Shown one piece after another: positions 26,414 to 38,064 of a stretch of 64,000 bases of DNA. The notes beneath the pieces are model-generated. The model had not been told where the DNA came from. It saw nothing but the letters and a program-made list of their open reading frames with translations, and did not search any database. Each line of letters starts with the position of its first letter. Positions within the stretch are counted from its first letter, which is position 1. The DNA comes from Pseudomonas syringae (GTDB lineage Bacteria; Pseudomonadota; Gammaproteobacteria; Pseudomonadales; Pseudomonadaceae). Both the position numbers and the translations under genes were made by a program. The stretch covers positions 1-64,000 of the forward strand of contig NZ_JPQU01000024.1 in NCBI RefSeq assembly GCF_000737245.1, given 5' to 3'.

Positions 26414-27391
26414 ATGACCACCCCGCAACCCATCCCCGTCACCGTCCTCAGCGGCTTTCTCGGCGCCGGCAAGACGACGTTGCTGCGTCATTTGCTCAAG
26501 ACCGAACACGGCCTGAAGATCGCCGTGATCGAGAACGAATTCAGTGATGCCGGTATCGACACCCAACTGTTGGGTGACGAGCCGGTGCAAGTCATGACCC
26601 TGTCCAACGGTTGTGTCTGCTGCACCATTCACACCGACCTGACCAAGGCCTTGTTCCTGCTGCTGGAGCGTCTGGACAGCGGTGAAATTGCGTTCGATCG
26701 GTTAGTTATCGAATGTACTGGACTGGCCGACCCCGCGCCCGTGGCCCAGACGTTTTTCATCGATGAAGAGCTGCGCGAACGCTATATCCTCGACGGCATC
26801 ATTACCCTGGTGGATGCGGCCAATGCCGACATCCACTTGGCGCAGACAATCGCACAGGCGCAGATCGGCTTTGCAGACCGCCTGCTGGTGAGCAAGCGTG
26901 ATCAGGTGGACGAAGCGACCTTCGACGCACTCAGCGCTCGCCTGACCCGCATCAACCGCCGTGCGCCGATCCGTGTGGTCGAGCACGGAAAGATCGACCT
27001 GGCCGAGCTGCTGGACGTGCGAGGTTTCAACCTGAATGCCGACCTCGGCGGCGGCATGACCTTGCGCCCGTTGGCACCTGCGGGGAATTCAATTGATCGC
27101 ATCTCCAGCCTCGTTCTACGTAGCGACGCGCCGCTGGATATCGACAAGCTCAGCGAGTTCATGAACGAGTTGCTCGAAGAGCACGGCCCGCAGCTATTGC
27201 GATACAAAGGCGTGCTCAACATCGCTGGCGAACCGCGACGCATGGTGTTTCAAGGCGTACTGAAGCTGTATGGCTTTGACTGGGATACTGAGTGGGCGCA
27301 AGACGAGACGCGCGAAAGCGTGATCGTGTTCATTGCCGATGAGCTGCCGGAGGAGAAGATCCGGGCGGGGTTTGCCAAAGTCGCAGGTTGA
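26414..27391 (+). CDS. yjiA: CobW/YjiA-family metal-binding GTPase
   Basis: This 325-residue G3E GTPase has the Walker A motif GFLGAGKTT, the metal site GCVCC (residues about 71-75) and the GTPase motif VSKRDQVD. The C-terminal CobW domain includes LRYKGVLNIAG. It binds zinc or other metals, and a metal-delivery role is likely, but the client is unknown. It belongs with cstA and yjiX, as in the E. coli btsT-yjiX-yjiA operon. AGGAG precedes the ATG. A near-perfect palindrome lies upstream and a perfect one downstream. Confidence 0.88.
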   Translation: MTTPQPIPVTVLSGFLGAGKTTLLRHLLKTEHGLKIAVIENEFSDAGIDTQLLGDEPVQVMTLSNGCVCCTIHTDLTKALFLLLERLDSGEIAFDRLVIECTGLADPAPVAQTFFIDEELRERYILDGIITLVDAANADIHLAQTIAQAQIGFADRLLVSKRDQVDEATFDALSARLTRINRRAPIRVVEHGKIDLAELLDVRGFNLNADLGGGMTLRPLAPAGNSIDRISSLVLRSDAPLDIDKLSEFMNELLEEHGPQLLRYKGVLNIAGEPRRMVFQGVLKLYGFDWDTEWAQDETRESVIVFIADELPEEKIRAGFAKVAG

Positions 27392-27400
27392 CTTCTCCCT

Positions 27401-27491
27401 TGTAGGAGCTCACCGAGGTTACGAGGCCAGCGATCGCGGTGTGTCAGAAAAACAGTCATCGCTGGCCTCGTAACCTCGGTGAGCTCCTACA
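27401..27491. repeat. Perfect palindrome, GTAGGAGCTCACCGAGGTTACGAGG family
   Basis: The 34-base arms at 27401-27434 and 27458-27491 are exact reverse complements. Only the first bases (TGTAGGAGC) are shared with the common REP type, so this is a different palindrome family. It lies between convergent yjiA and glyA. Confidence 0.88.
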
Positions 27492-27525
27492 GGTCTGGTG
27501 TTGCCTGATCTCCTACGGCGTCCAC

Positions 27526-27560
27526 AAAAAAGCCCCGGCTCTTACGAACCGGGGCTTTTT
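27526..27560 (-). terminator. Rho-independent terminator of glyA
   Basis: The stem AGCCCCGG/CCGGGGCT is flanked by A and T runs on both sides, so it can act in both directions. On the minus strand it lies 24 bases after glyA. Confidence 0.88.
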
Positions 27561-27583
27561 GTTACTGCTGCAAACGGAGCTGA

Positions 27584-28837
27584 TTAAGCGCCGTACACCG
27601 GCAGTTTGGCGCAGATGGCTTTTACTTTTTCGCGTACGGCATCGATCACAGCTTCGTTGTTCAGGTCGGCCAGGATGTCGCAGATCCAGGTCGCCAGTTC
27701 CTTGCACTCTGCTTCCTTGAAGCCGCGAGTGGTCACAGCCGGTGTGCCGAAGCGCAGGCCGGAGGTGACGAACGGGGAGCGTGGGTCGTTCGGTACGGAG
27801 TTCTTGTTGACGGTGATGAAGGCGCGGCCCAGGGCGGCGTCTGCGTCTTTACCGGAGATGTCCTGCTTGATCAGCGAGAGCAGGAACAGGTGGTTTTCAG
27901 TACCGCCGGAAACCACGTCGAAACCACGCTCGATGAACACACCAGCCATGGCCTTGGCGTTTTTCACCACTTGCTGCTGGTAAGCCTTGAACTCAGGCTG
28001 CAGCGCTTCCTTGAAGCACACGGCCTTGGCGGCAATGACGTGCTCCAGTGGGCCGCCCTGGGCGCCCGGGAATACAGCGGAGTTCAGCTTCTTCTCGATG
28101 TCGGCGTTGGCGCGCGCCAGGATCAGGCCGCCACGTGGACCGCGCAGGGTCTTGTGGGTAGTGGTGGTGACCACATCAGCGAACGGGACCGGGTTCGGGT
28201 AAACGCCAGCGGCAACCAGACCGGCGACGTGCGCCATGTCGACGAACAGGTAAGCGCCAACCTTGTCAGCGATCGCGCGGAAACGCGGGAAGTCGAGGAT
28301 CTGTGAATAGGCAGAGAAACCGGCCACGATCATTTTTGGCTTGTGCTCAACGGCCAGACGCTCGACTTCGTCGTAGTCGATCATGCCGTTGGCGTCGATG
28401 CCGTATTGAACTGCGTTGTACAGCTTGCCCGACGAGCTGACGCTGGCGCCGTGAGTCAGGTGACCGCCGTGTGCCAGGCTCATGCCCAGAATGGTGTCGC
28501 CACCTTGCAGCAATGCCAGATAAACCGCGCTGTTGGCTTGGGAGCCGGCGTGCGGCTGAACGTTGGCGTAGTCAGCGCCGAACAGCTCTTTGGCACGGTC
28601 GATGGCCAGTTGCTCAACCACGTCGACGTATTCGCAGCCGCCGTAGTAACGCTTGCCTGGATAACCTTCCGCGTACTTGTTGGTCAGGACCGAGCCCTGA
28701 GCTTCCATCACCGCTGGGCTGGTGTAGTTTTCCGAAGCGATCAGCTCGATGTGCTCTTCTTGGCGCTGAGCTTCTTGCTCCATTGCGGCAAAGAGATCGG
28801 AGTCGTACTTGGCGAGAGTCAAATCACGGCTGAACAT
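27584..28837 (-). CDS. glyA: Serine hydroxymethyltransferase
   Basis: This 417-residue pyridoxal-phosphate enzyme interconverts serine and glycine with tetrahydrofolate, feeding one-carbon metabolism. The PLP lysine is in [30 protein letters not shown] and [14 protein letters not shown] are also conserved. The length is standard. TGAGGA lies before the ATG. It lies next to morA, as I recall for glyA3-morA in P. aeruginosa. Pseudomonads carry several glyA copies and this is one of them. Confidence 0.95.
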   Translation of the reverse strand: MFSRDLTLAKYDSDLFAAMEQEAQRQEEHIELIASENYTSPAVMEAQGSVLTNKYAEGYPGKRYYGGCEYVDVVEQLAIDRAKELFGADYANVQPHAGSQANSAVYLALLQGGDTILGMSLAHGGHLTHGASVSSSGKLYNAVQYGIDANGMIDYDEVERLAVEHKPKMIVAGFSAYSQILDFPRFRAIADKVGAYLFVDMAHVAGLVAAGVYPNPVPFADVVTTTTHKTLRGPRGGLILARANADIEKKLNSAVFPGAQGGPLEHVIAAKAVCFKEALQPEFKAYQQQVVKNAKAMAGVFIERGFDVVSGGTENHLFLLSLIKQDISGKDADAALGRAFITVNKNSVPNDPRSPFVTSGLRFGTPAVTTRGFKEAECKELATWICDILADLNNEAVIDAVREKVKAICAKLPVYGA

Positions 28838-29218
28838 GGCGGTCCTCAGGGATCGGGGCAGAAAAGGAGGGCATTCTAACTCATTGGCTTTTATCTGGCA
28901 TATGAAAGGCAGTCATGTGCTGGACAAGCGGCTTTCATCTGGATCGGCGCGTCTTTCGAATGAAGTTGCGATTTCATGTGGGAGCGGTGCTTGCCCGCGA
29001 TAAGGGCGATGCGGTCCAAGGTAAGCCGTGGTGTTCTTATCGCGGACAGGCACCGTTTCGCTTCAACCGGGAAGAGGCCAGTACATCCACCCGATATTTA
29101 TCGTCTGAAATGCCGCCTTCCCGGCTAAAGCCGGTCCCACGTCGTTACATTTGCTTGCGAGCAAATATAGAATCTCCCACATAGACAGCGTCTTCCGCAG
29201 GAATTGTGGTGCGCAGCA
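28838..29218. other. Intergenic region between morA and glyA
   Basis: This 381-base gap between two minus-strand genes should hold the glyA promoter (28838 to about 28970). A composite palindromic repeat lies at 28977-29140. Nothing further was recognised. Confidence 0.5.
28977..29140. repeat. Composite palindromic repeat (two families fused)
   Basis: It starts as a normal TGTGGGAGCGGTGCTTGC pair whose right arm breaks off after GGACAGGCACCG. It continues into a truncated left arm (AACCGGGAAGAGG), the loop CCCGATATTTATCGTCTGAA and a complete right arm of the GGGACCGGCTTTAGCC family. Confidence 0.75.
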
Positions 29219-32200
29219 TCAATCAAACATGAACAGCGCTTCATTGCTGTACTGCGCCTCGAACCGGCTGGCGGGCATCGGGCGGCCGAAGAGGTAGCCT
29301 TGCACCTCATCGCAGCCATGTTCACGCAGGAACTCCAGCTGCTCATGGGTTTCCACGCCTTCGGCGATGACCGCCAGGTTCAGGCTGTGCGCCATGGCGA
29401 TGATGGCGCGGGCAATTTGTGCATCCTGCTCGCCGGAAGGCAGGCCATCGACGAAGGTGCGGTCGATCTTGAGGATGTCGATGGGGAATTGCTTGAGGTA
29501 GTTGAGCGACGAATAACCGGTGCCGAAGTCGTCAATCGCAATGCTCAGGCCCAGACGCTTGAGGCCGGCCAGGATCTGCATCGCCTGATCGACTTCGCGC
29601 ATCAGGATGCTTTCGGTCAGTTCCAGCTCCAGGCAGGCGGGCGGCAGGCCGGTCTCCTTGAGGATGCTGGCGATGCGATTGCCCAGCTGTCCATCGGCGA
29701 ACTGCCTTGCGGAGATATTCACCGAGACCTTTGGCACGCGAACCTTGGCCTGATGCCAGGCTTTGAGCTGTCGACAGGCTTCGGTCAGCACCCAGTCGCC
29801 CACCTCGACCACCAGCCCAAGCTCTTCCAGCACCGGAATGAACTCCACCGGCGGCACCAGTCCGCGCCGCGGATGACGCCAGCGCAGCAATGCTTCGGCA
29901 CCCGTCAGGCGCTTGCCGTCACCGCTGAATTGCGGTTGGTAATACAGGGTGAATTCCTGCTGTTCCAGGGCGTGGCGCAAATCGCTTTCCAGCTCCAGAC
30001 GCTCCAGCGCCGTGGCGTTCATATCAGCCTGATAGAACTGGAAGTTGTTTTTACCGCGCTCTTTAGCGTGATACATCGCGGTGTCGGCGTTCTTCATCAA
30101 CTGGCTCAGCTCGTTGCCATCCTGCGGGCTCAGCGCGATGCCGATGCTGGCGGTGACAAAGAACTCGCGGCCTTCCAGTACGAAAGGCGTCACCAGACTG
30201 TTCAAAATCTGTTCAGCGACATTGACTGCTCGATTCAGTGCAATCTGTCGCGTTGGACTCGGCTGCAGCAACAAGGTGAACTCGTCGCCACCCATGCGCG
30301 CGACGGTATCGTCATCGGAGACACAGGCCAGCAGACGCGTGGCCATCTCCTGCAGCATCCGGTCGCCGGCGGCATGGCCCAGGGAGTCGTTGATCGGTTT
30401 GAAGCGGTCCAGGTCGAGGAACATCAGCACGACCCAGGCCTGTTGCCGCTCGGCCTGTTGCAGCGCGGAATGCAGGCGGTCCTGGAACAGTGAGCGGTTC
30501 GGCAAATGGGTCAGTGCGTCGTAATAGGCCAGACGATGAATGCGTTGCTCGCTGGCTTTGCGCTCACTGATGTCAGTGAAGAAGCACACATAACTGGCCA
30601 GATCGCCTTCGTCATCGAGTACTGCCGTGATGCCGACCCAGGCTGGATAATGTTCTTCGCTGCGGCGTTTGAGCCAGACTTCGCCCTCCCAGCTGCCGCG
30701 CTGATGCAATTGCTTGAGGATGTATCTCAGGTGCGCTTCCTGATGCTCGTCGACCGTGAGCAGGTTCGGCAACTGATCAAGGACCTGCGACACCTCATAG
30801 CCGCTGACCCGGGTGAACGCTTCGTTGGCCTGGACGATGTAGCCCGCTGGATCGGTGATCAGAATCGCCGAGGTGGAATGCTCGAAAACCGTCGCCGCCA
30901 TGCGCAGGTCTTTTTCCGCCCGGCGTTGTTGGCTGATATCACGGCCAACACCGAGGATCCCTTCGAAGTTGTCTTGCTCATCCCAGACCAGCACCAGACG
31001 CAGCTCGATAGGGATCTTGCGCCCGTCGGCGCGCAGGCAGTCAAACAGGAACAGCTGAGTCGGGATTGCGTGACGCAGTTTCGCCAGTTCGTCCGGTTTA
31101 TCCAGCACTTTAGTGATGCGCTCCATCAGCCCATGAATGCCCGCCAGTTGTTGCGGGTTGGCGACGGTGGAGTTCCAGCCGTGTTTGAGAATCCATTCGG
31201 CGCTGTAGCCCAGCACGCCGAGAACCGAAGGGCTGACGTAATTGGGGTTGAGGGTATTGTCAGTGGAAAAAATCACATCGCTGATGCTTTCCGCCAGCAT
31301 GCGGTAGCGTTTTTCACTGTCACGCAGGGATTCGCTGGCTTCCAGTTGTTCGGTAATGTCCTTGGCGACGCCGACGATGCGCGTCACCTGATCATCCTTG
31401 TCTCGTGACAGCGCCTGCTCGCGGATGTCGAAACGTCGCCAATTGTTGTCTCGCGCCCTGAACCGCAGCTGGCATTGCAGCAACTCGCTGTGCCCGCGAT
31501 GACGCTGGCGCAGACGCATGTCCTGGTAGCTTTCGGCATCTTCGGGGTGCAGCAGGATTTCCCAGAAGAACTCGCCCATGCGCAGCAGCTCGGTCTTGCT
31601 GTAGCCCAGCGTGCGACCAAGGTTATGGTTGCTGTAGATCATTCGCTGGCTGAGCACGTCCTGCACGTAGAGGTGATCCGGCACGGTGCGCACCACGTCG
31701 GACCAGAAACCTTCGCGCTCTTGCTGGGACAGTTCGACCTGCTTGCGGCTGGTGATATCGCCGATGCTGAGGATAACCGCATGGAAATCCTGGCGGTCTT
31801 CGGGCAGACGCAGGACCAGCCACAGGTACTGATCCTCGCCGTGCTCCTGAGTCAGACGGATTTCGATTTCAAGCTGGTGGGTGCCCGAGAGCAGCGCGTG
31901 GATCAGTTGAATACCAATGCCCTGTCGGGAGCGCGAGCATCCGCCGATCAAGTGCTGCCATGCCTGCTGGCTTGACTCTAGTTGCAGCAGGCTCAGGGCA
32001 ACCTGATTGACTTCGGTGATGCGCAGCTTGCTCAGCAGCGCGTTGAACTGCCCTGGCTGGGTCTTGAGCAGTTCTTCCAGATCGTTGCTGTTCTCCACGC
32101 CAAGGACGTCCAGATAGCCGGGGAGCCCCGACATATCAAGCACGCATATCGCCACCCCGGCACCTTCGAAGATGTTCTGGTAGCGGCGCCGGCTTTCATG

Positions 32201-33067
32201 CAGTTGAAGCTGTCGACGGCGCAGGCTGAACAGTGCGATCAGCGGCAGTATCGACAGCAGTAGCCCAATCACGCACTTGCCAATCAGTGGGCCGAGCAGC
32301 TTTTCTCGGGCCTTGGTTATGTCGAACAGTCCGCGCAGTTGCCAGTCGCTGTTGGGCAAGGGCTCGAGCATCACACTTTCAGTTTCGCCAACACTGCTGA
32401 TCAGCGGCTCTTTATTCGCGGGGACGTCACGAAACAGCAGGCTTGAGGTGGTGCGGTTTTCCAGGCGCCAGATGGGCTGGAAGTCCTGGGTAGTCTGCTG
32501 CGTCAGTGTTTTCAGCGCATCAGGCGCCAAGCGCAGTACCCAATAGTTCTGATTAAGTGCACCGGGCTGACGGATAAACAGATAAATCTGCGATCCGTCC
32601 TCATCGTTGTCGTAGTAAAAAGGCAGCCCAACTGCCTTATGCAGTGCGTGCTTGAGGAATTCTTTGTCATCGACGGTTGGCATGCTGTCGGCGAGAATCT
32701 CACCTGCTGCGGTGAGCCATGCCATGCTGCGTAGCGCTGGCAGGGATTGACGCAGGCTATTGACCAGCGTCGATTGCTCTTCCGGCCTCGGCGCTTGTTG
32801 CTTGTCGTCGTTCAGCAGGTTGAGCGCGACCTGGGCGCTCATGGCCATATTCAGGCTCACCCGATCGGCCAGCTGCACGCTGTAATCGAGGCTGCGCTGG
32901 CGTTGCCGCTCCTGAGTCAGCTGAAACTGATCGATCAGTTGCCACAGAATGAGGGCAAGCATAAGCAGTGTCAGCGCCGCCAGCCCGCCCTTCAAGGAGC
33001 CACGCAACGGTTGACCTGTAGCGCCCTGGGCTGCGCGCGATGCGAGAGGAAGAGTAGGTGTGGGCAA
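29219..33067 (-). CDS. morA: MorA, membrane PAS-GGDEF-EAL c-di-GMP enzyme
   Basis: This 1282-residue protein has an N-terminal membrane helix (about 28-47), a periplasmic sensor region and a second helix (about 258-283). A series of PAS/PAC domains follows (about 290-830), then GGDEF and EAL domains. The diguanylate cyclase motif is intact (GGDEF at 926-930). So is the phosphodiesterase motif (EAL at 1058-1060, with [10 protein letters not shown] later), so it may be bifunctional. Homologues control flagellar timing and biofilm formation. The start is TTG at 33067 with AGGA upstream. A stop two codons further upstream rules out a longer product, and a later ATG would remove most of the first helix. 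Confidence 0.92.
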   Translation of the reverse strand: MPTPTLPLASRAAQGATGQPLRGSLKGGLAALTLLMLALILWQLIDQFQLTQERQRQRSLDYSVQLADRVSLNMAMSAQVALNLLNDDKQQAPRPEEQSTLVNSLRQSLPALRSMAWLTAAGEILADSMPTVDDKEFLKHALHKAVGLPFYYDNDEDGSQIYLFIRQPGALNQNYWVLRLAPDALKTLTQQTTQDFQPIWRLENRTTSSLLFRDVPANKEPLISSVGETESVMLEPLPNSDWQLRGLFDITKAREKLLGPLIGKCVIGLLLSILPLIALFSLRRRQLQLHESRRRYQNIFEGAGVAICVLDMSGLPGYLDVLGVENSNDLEELLKTQPGQFNALLSKLRITEVNQVALSLLQLESSQQAWQHLIGGCSRSRQGIGIQLIHALLSGTHQLEIEIRLTQEHGEDQYLWLVLRLPEDRQDFHAVILSIGDITSRKQVELSQQEREGFWSDVVRTVPDHLYVQDVLSQRMIYSNHNLGRTLGYSKTELLRMGEFFWEILLHPEDAESYQDMRLRQRHRGHSELLQCQLRFRARDNNWRRFDIREQALSRDKDDQVTRIVGVAKDITEQLEASESLRDSEKRYRMLAESISDVIFSTDNTLNPNYVSPSVLGVLGYSAEWILKHGWNSTVANPQQLAGIHGLMERITKVLDKPDELAKLRHAIPTQLFLFDCLRADGRKIPIELRLVLVWDEQDNFEGILGVGRDISQQRRAEKDLRMAATVFEHSTSAILITDPAGYIVQANEAFTRVSGYEVSQVLDQLPNLLTVDEHQEAHLRYILKQLHQRGSWEGEVWLKRRSEEHYPAWVGITAVLDDEGDLASYVCFFTDISERKASEQRIHRLAYYDALTHLPNRSLFQDRLHSALQQAERQQAWVVLMFLDLDRFKPINDSLGHAAGDRMLQEMATRLLACVSDDDTVARMGGDEFTLLLQPSPTRQIALNRAVNVAEQILNSLVTPFVLEGREFFVTASIGIALSPQDGNELSQLMKNADTAMYHAKERGKNNFQFYQADMNATALERLELESDLRHALEQQEFTLYYQPQFSGDGKRLTGAEALLRWRHPRRGLVPPVEFIPVLEELGLVVEVGDWVLTEACRQLKAWHQAKVRVPKVSVNISARQFADGQLGNRIASILKETGLPPACLELELTESILMREVDQAMQILAGLKRLGLSIAIDDFGTGYSSLNYLKQFPIDILKIDRTFVDGLPSGEQDAQIARAIIAMAHSLNLAVIAEGVETHEQLEFLREHGCDEVQGYLFGRPMPASRFEAQYSNEALFMFD

Positions 33068-33518
33068 CTTTTATCCTGACTACCGGACTGACGCAGCGAA
33101 TACGAGCGCGAGATGCACTATAAACCGGTCGCCCAAAAGGCGGCTAGCATGCCTTGACTTGTGGCGAAGTGCCAGCCCCATTGGGTCAGACCGTTTGCCC
33201 TGGCGTGCGCATTCGGGTAGCTTTGCCCAACGCGCAGCTTCTGCCGACTTCTGCATGAGTGACTCCACTGCATGGGCAGTAATCCTGCTAATCGCGGCGC
33301 ATGCGCGCAAGAGCGTAATGCAAACTACGATCCAACTCCCGAAGCTTCGCTGCTCCACCCCTGATCTTTGAATCAAGGCCTGGAACTGTCCGGTGGCAAG
33401 CGCCACAGATAAATAAAAGCTTTTTTCGGGACGCGGTACTAAGCTCGCGCACTATTTAACGTCACACCCTCGTCAACGTCACATACCAGTCAACAGTCAC
33501 AAATCAGGTTTTTATTCC
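33068..33518. other. Divergent intergenic region morA/ettA
   Basis: This is a 451-base gap. Open frames of 103 and 108 codons on the two strands lack ribosome sites and resemble nothing known, so they are not called. The ettA-proximal part holds three direct repeats with a 17-bp period. Confidence 0.5.
33458..33501. repeat. Three 17-bp-period direct repeats before ettA
   Basis: AACGTCACA at 33458, AACGTCACA at 33475 and AACAGTCACA at 33492 end 17 bases before the ettA start. They may be binding sites or part of the leader RNA. Confidence 0.6.
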
Positions 33519-35183
<1,665 letters not shown>

Positions 35184-35199
35184 TTTATTCAGGTGGTAC

Positions 35200-35230
35200 A
35201 AAAAACGGAGCCTTCGGGCTCCGTTTTTTT
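35200..35230 (+). terminator. Rho-independent terminator of ettA
   Basis: The stem CGGAGCC/GGCTCCG with a UUCG tetraloop is flanked by A and T runs. Confidence 0.92.
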
Positions 35231-35257
35231 GTGGCGCATATTAAGACGCAAGCGGAC

Positions 35258-35342
35258 GTGGGACCGGCTTTAGCCGGGAAGGCGATGTTTCTGCGACGCA
35301 TCTTGACTGTATCGACCTCTTCCCGGCTGAAGCCGGTCCCAC
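35258..35342. repeat. REP pair, GTGGGACCGGCTTTAGCCGGGAAGG family
   Basis: The arms match over about 25 bases with one change (GGCTGAAGCC). It lies between convergent ettA and the Gre-family gene. Confidence 0.84.
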
Positions 35343-35378
35343 GTGGTGAACCCAAAAGTGAGTCAGTTCATCCCGACG

Positions 35379-35876
35379 TCAGACATCCGGCTCTATCAGC
35401 ACAACCTCAATCTGCTGATCTCCCGCCGGACGTTTCCACAGCACCTCATCACCCTTTAATGCACCGATCAATGCCCGGCCCAGCGGTGAAGCCCAGTTGA
35501 TCAGCCCGGCGCTGGCATCGGCCTGGTCCTCGCCCACCAGCTGTACTCGATGCTCATTATTCTCTTCATCGACATAAGTCACCCAGCTGCCAATCTGGAC
35601 TTTCTCCGTGGAAATGGCGGGGGTGACCACTTGGGCGCTTTGCAGGCGGTTATTGAAGTAGCGCAGGTCGCGCTCCAGATCGGCGAGGCGCTGCTTATCG
35701 TTGTCTTCGCCCATCGCAGACAGTTCGCTGTGTTGGGCTTGCAGTTCGGCGACCCGGTCCTGCAACTGCAGCAGGCCGTGGGCGGTGACGTAATTGGGTT
35801 GTTCGCTGACCAGACGCTCTACCGGTTGGCTGGCGTCGGCAGCGGCATTGTCTTCGTTGACGAACGCGCGGCTCAT
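35379..35876 (-). CDS. GreA/GreB-family transcription factor paralogue with a short, altered coiled-coil tip
   Basis: This 165-residue protein has a C-terminal Gre/FKBP-like domain (about 92-165; IGSWVTYVD, the ASPLGRALIGALKGDEV block). This is the part of GreA and GreB that docks on the secondary channel of RNA polymerase. The N-terminal helical hairpin (about 30-85) is shorter than in GreA/GreB. The catalytic tip motif (LGDLSENAEY or LGDRSENADY) is replaced by MGEDND. It may bind polymerase without cleavage activity, like Rnk, Gfh1 or DksA-type regulators. True greA and greB are not here. It stands alone, with TCCTTT-complement AAAGGA before the ATG. Confidence 0.78.
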   Translation of the reverse strand: MSRAFVNEDNAAADASQPVERLVSEQPNYVTAHGLLQLQDRVAELQAQHSELSAMGEDNDKQRLADLERDLRYFNNRLQSAQVVTPAISTEKVQIGSWVTYVDEENNEHRVQLVGEDQADASAGLINWASPLGRALIGALKGDEVLWKRPAGDQQIEVVLIEPDV

Positions 35877-35963
35877 GGCTTTTCTCCTTTAGTCAGAGTT
35901 AGGCCATGGGCGTAGGGATTTAGTTTCGTCAGAAGGGATGTGAGCTGTGACTCAAGCAGGACC

Positions 35964-36069
35964 TGTGGGAGCGAATTTATTCGCGAAAGCGGTGTCAAGG
36001 ATTTCGGTGTTCGTTCAGGTATTGATAGGGTGCCGCATCCGACGCGTTCGCGAATAAATTCGCTCCCAC
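35964..36069. repeat. REP pair, GTGGGAGCGAATTTATTCGCGAA family
   Basis: Both arms carry the AATTTATTCGCGAA core, unlike the CTTGCTCGCGAA core elsewhere. They are separated by about 55 bases. Confidence 0.84.
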
Positions 36070-36113
36070 GGTGCTCGGCGTTAGCCATTGCGCCGTAGGT
36101 GTTTCAACAAAGA

Positions 36114-37967
36114 TCAATAGTGATACCACTTCACCTCAAGCATCACTTCGTTCTGCGGCGAGCTCAGCTGGCTGAATTCACGCTGGGCACTCAGGCGCAG
36201 GCCGACGTTGCGTGACAATTCCCATTGCTGATTGAGGCTGATGTTGCGGCGCACTTCGCCATTGGTGAAGTAATCGCCTTTGGTCTCCAGGCTCAGGTTG
36301 CCCAGCGGATTGCGCCACAGCACGCCGGTATTGAAACCCGCCGCCGGCGAAACGAACTCGGCGAAGTCATTGTTGTGTTCGACCCGCACCGTGCCCAGCG
36401 CGAAGCCCAATACGTCTTCGCCCAATTGCCAGGTGCCGCCCGCGCCGCCATTGACGTGGGAAACCAGAGTTTCATCACCGTGCTTGCCCAACACGCGTTC
36501 CAGACCGCCCGCCACTTGCCACGACCAGGGTTGCAACAGTGCATTGCGCGGCGTCAGCGAGCGAATAGTGGCCAGATCCAGTTGTTGCAGCTGCCAGTGG
36601 TTGCCTTCGTACTGGCGCAACTTGAGTTGCAGAATCTCGATCTGCGCGCCCAGCGGAAAGCCATACGCGTTGTCGTTCAGGTCGTGATAGGCCATGCGCA
36701 GGCCATATTCGGCGAAGGCCTTATCGTCACGGGTGCCGACGCCTGCCTGCCAGGTACGGGACTCATGGCCGTCTTCCGGCAAGCCGGGCCGCTGAATATC
36801 CAGCGGGGTCGGCGGGTTCTGGTTGATCGCGCGTAACAATTCGAAACTGCGCTGCGAACGCTCGCTGTCTCGTTCCAGGCCATTGGCGCGGTAGCGCTCC
36901 AGACGATAAGCCGCATCCTGAATCAACGCGCGACGCTCTTTGGATTGCGCCAAGTATTCCGGGTTTTGCAGTTGTTTCTGATCGGCGCTGACGTCCAGTA
37001 CCCATTGCTGCTCGGTGCTGTCCAGTGGCTTGGCGCGCTCAAGCAGCTCGCGTTCCCGGGAAGGGCGGTAATCGATTTTCTCCACCAGACCTGCGGCTTT
37101 CACCGCCTTGACCGTGTCGGTGGGAATGGCGGTCAGCGGGAATTGTTCGGTCAGTTGCAAGCCGGGGCGTGCAACCTGCAGCAGTTCCAGCAGGCGATAG
37201 GAGCAGTTTTCGTCGAAGAAGAAGTAACCAAAGCGGATCTGCTTCAATTCCCAGACATGCTCAACCATGCGCCCGGTTTCTTCCGGGGTCAGGTTCAGGT
37301 GGTATTCCCACAAGTCGCGGTTTTCCAGGCTGCGGTATTCGGACAGCTTCTCTTGATAAGGCACAAGTGCAAACAGGCCGGGGTAGCCGCCCATCAAGCC
37401 TTTCCAGGCATACAGGATGCTGTTGTCCATACCTTCGATGTAGGCACCGAAGTTGATTGCATAGCTGAGCAGGGCAGTGTTGTTGGTTTTCACGTCAGCC
37501 TGATCGATACGCAGCAACGTGTGGCCGAACATCGATGACGGGCTGTTGAGATAGGCCGCCGGGAAGATCATCACGGCGCTGTCAGGTGCCACGTCCTTGA
37601 ACCACTGGGTGAACTCTTTGCACGCCAGGGTCGGCAAGTCGGTGAGATGCAGTTGATCCTTCAGCCATCGGGTGCGGGCCGGGTAAACACATTGGGCATG
37701 CTTTTCCCCGGCGCTGGCGGGGGCGTAGATCGCATCAAGGGTAGCGCTCAATTCAGCCTTCGGGTCGTGGGCACCGTCAGCAGAAAGGAAGAATTTGGGG
37801 TCGTCGACATAACTACGCCAGCCGCCCAGCTTGGCGGTTTCGTAGTGCCCCAGGGAAATCCAGAACGGCTCGTTGGCCAGTTGCTGCAAACGTTCATCGC
37901 TCGCGTGTTGCGCGGCGGACAGCGGGGTGCAGACGCAGAGCGCCAGATACACAAGGCGTTTGAGCAT
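36114..37967 (-). CDS. Lnb/DUF4105-type periplasmic papain-fold protein with probable outer-membrane barrel tail
   Basis: This 617-residue exported protein has a signal peptide (residues 1-19, LSAAQ cleavage area). The DUF4105 (Lnb N-terminal) domain follows, with His149 in SSMFGHTLLRID and Cys255 in FDENCSYRLLELL. That order suits a permuted papain/NlpC-P60 catalytic pair. From about residue 400, alternating polar and hydrophobic strands run to a C-terminal VKWYHY, as in outer-membrane barrels. Lnb of Bdellovibrio is a lipoprotein acyltransferase, but the pseudomonad function is unknown. The ATG was preferred over an in-frame TTG three codons upstream. It lies behind the DUF3015 gene. Confidence 0.75.
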   Translation of the reverse strand: MLKRLVYLALCVCTPLSAAQHASDERLQQLANEPFWISLGHYETAKLGGWRSYVDDPKFFLSADGAHDPKAELSATLDAIYAPASAGEKHAQCVYPARTRWLKDQLHLTDLPTLACKEFTQWFKDVAPDSAVMIFPAAYLNSPSSMFGHTLLRIDQADVKTNNTALLSYAINFGAYIEGMDNSILYAWKGLMGGYPGLFALVPYQEKLSEYRSLENRDLWEYHLNLTPEETGRMVEHVWELKQIRFGYFFFDENCSYRLLELLQVARPGLQLTEQFPLTAIPTDTVKAVKAAGLVEKIDYRPSRERELLERAKPLDSTEQQWVLDVSADQKQLQNPEYLAQSKERRALIQDAAYRLERYRANGLERDSERSQRSFELLRAINQNPPTPLDIQRPGLPEDGHESRTWQAGVGTRDDKAFAEYGLRMAYHDLNDNAYGFPLGAQIEILQLKLRQYEGNHWQLQQLDLATIRSLTPRNALLQPWSWQVAGGLERVLGKHGDETLVSHVNGGAGGTWQLGEDVLGFALGTVRVEHNNDFAEFVSPAAGFNTGVLWRNPLGNLSLETKGDYFTNGEVRRNISLNQQWELSRNVGLRLSAQREFSQLSSPQNEVMLEVKWYHY

Positions 37968-38019
37968 AGAGAGCAACTATTCAGGAAATGGGGCTGTTCA
38001 GAAAATAGCGTGTAGCGAA

Positions 38020-38058
38020 CAAAACAACGCCCGCACCTCTGGGTAGAGGGCGGGCGCA
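38020..38058 (-). terminator. Hairpin terminator after the DUF3015 gene
   Basis: Read on the minus strand, the stem CGCCCGC/GCGGGCG (38029-38056) is followed by TTGTTTTGTTCG. The poor T run suggests partial termination before the Lnb-like gene. Confidence 0.6.
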
Positions 38059-38064
38059 ACGAGC

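Noticed and set aside
29204..30493. 429-codon open frame on the plus strand
   Set aside because: It lies antisense to the GGDEF-EAL part of morA, whose motifs are clear.
33080..33406. 108-codon minus-strand frame upstream of morA
   Set aside because: It has no ribosome site and no recognisable domain, and lies in a divergent promoter region.
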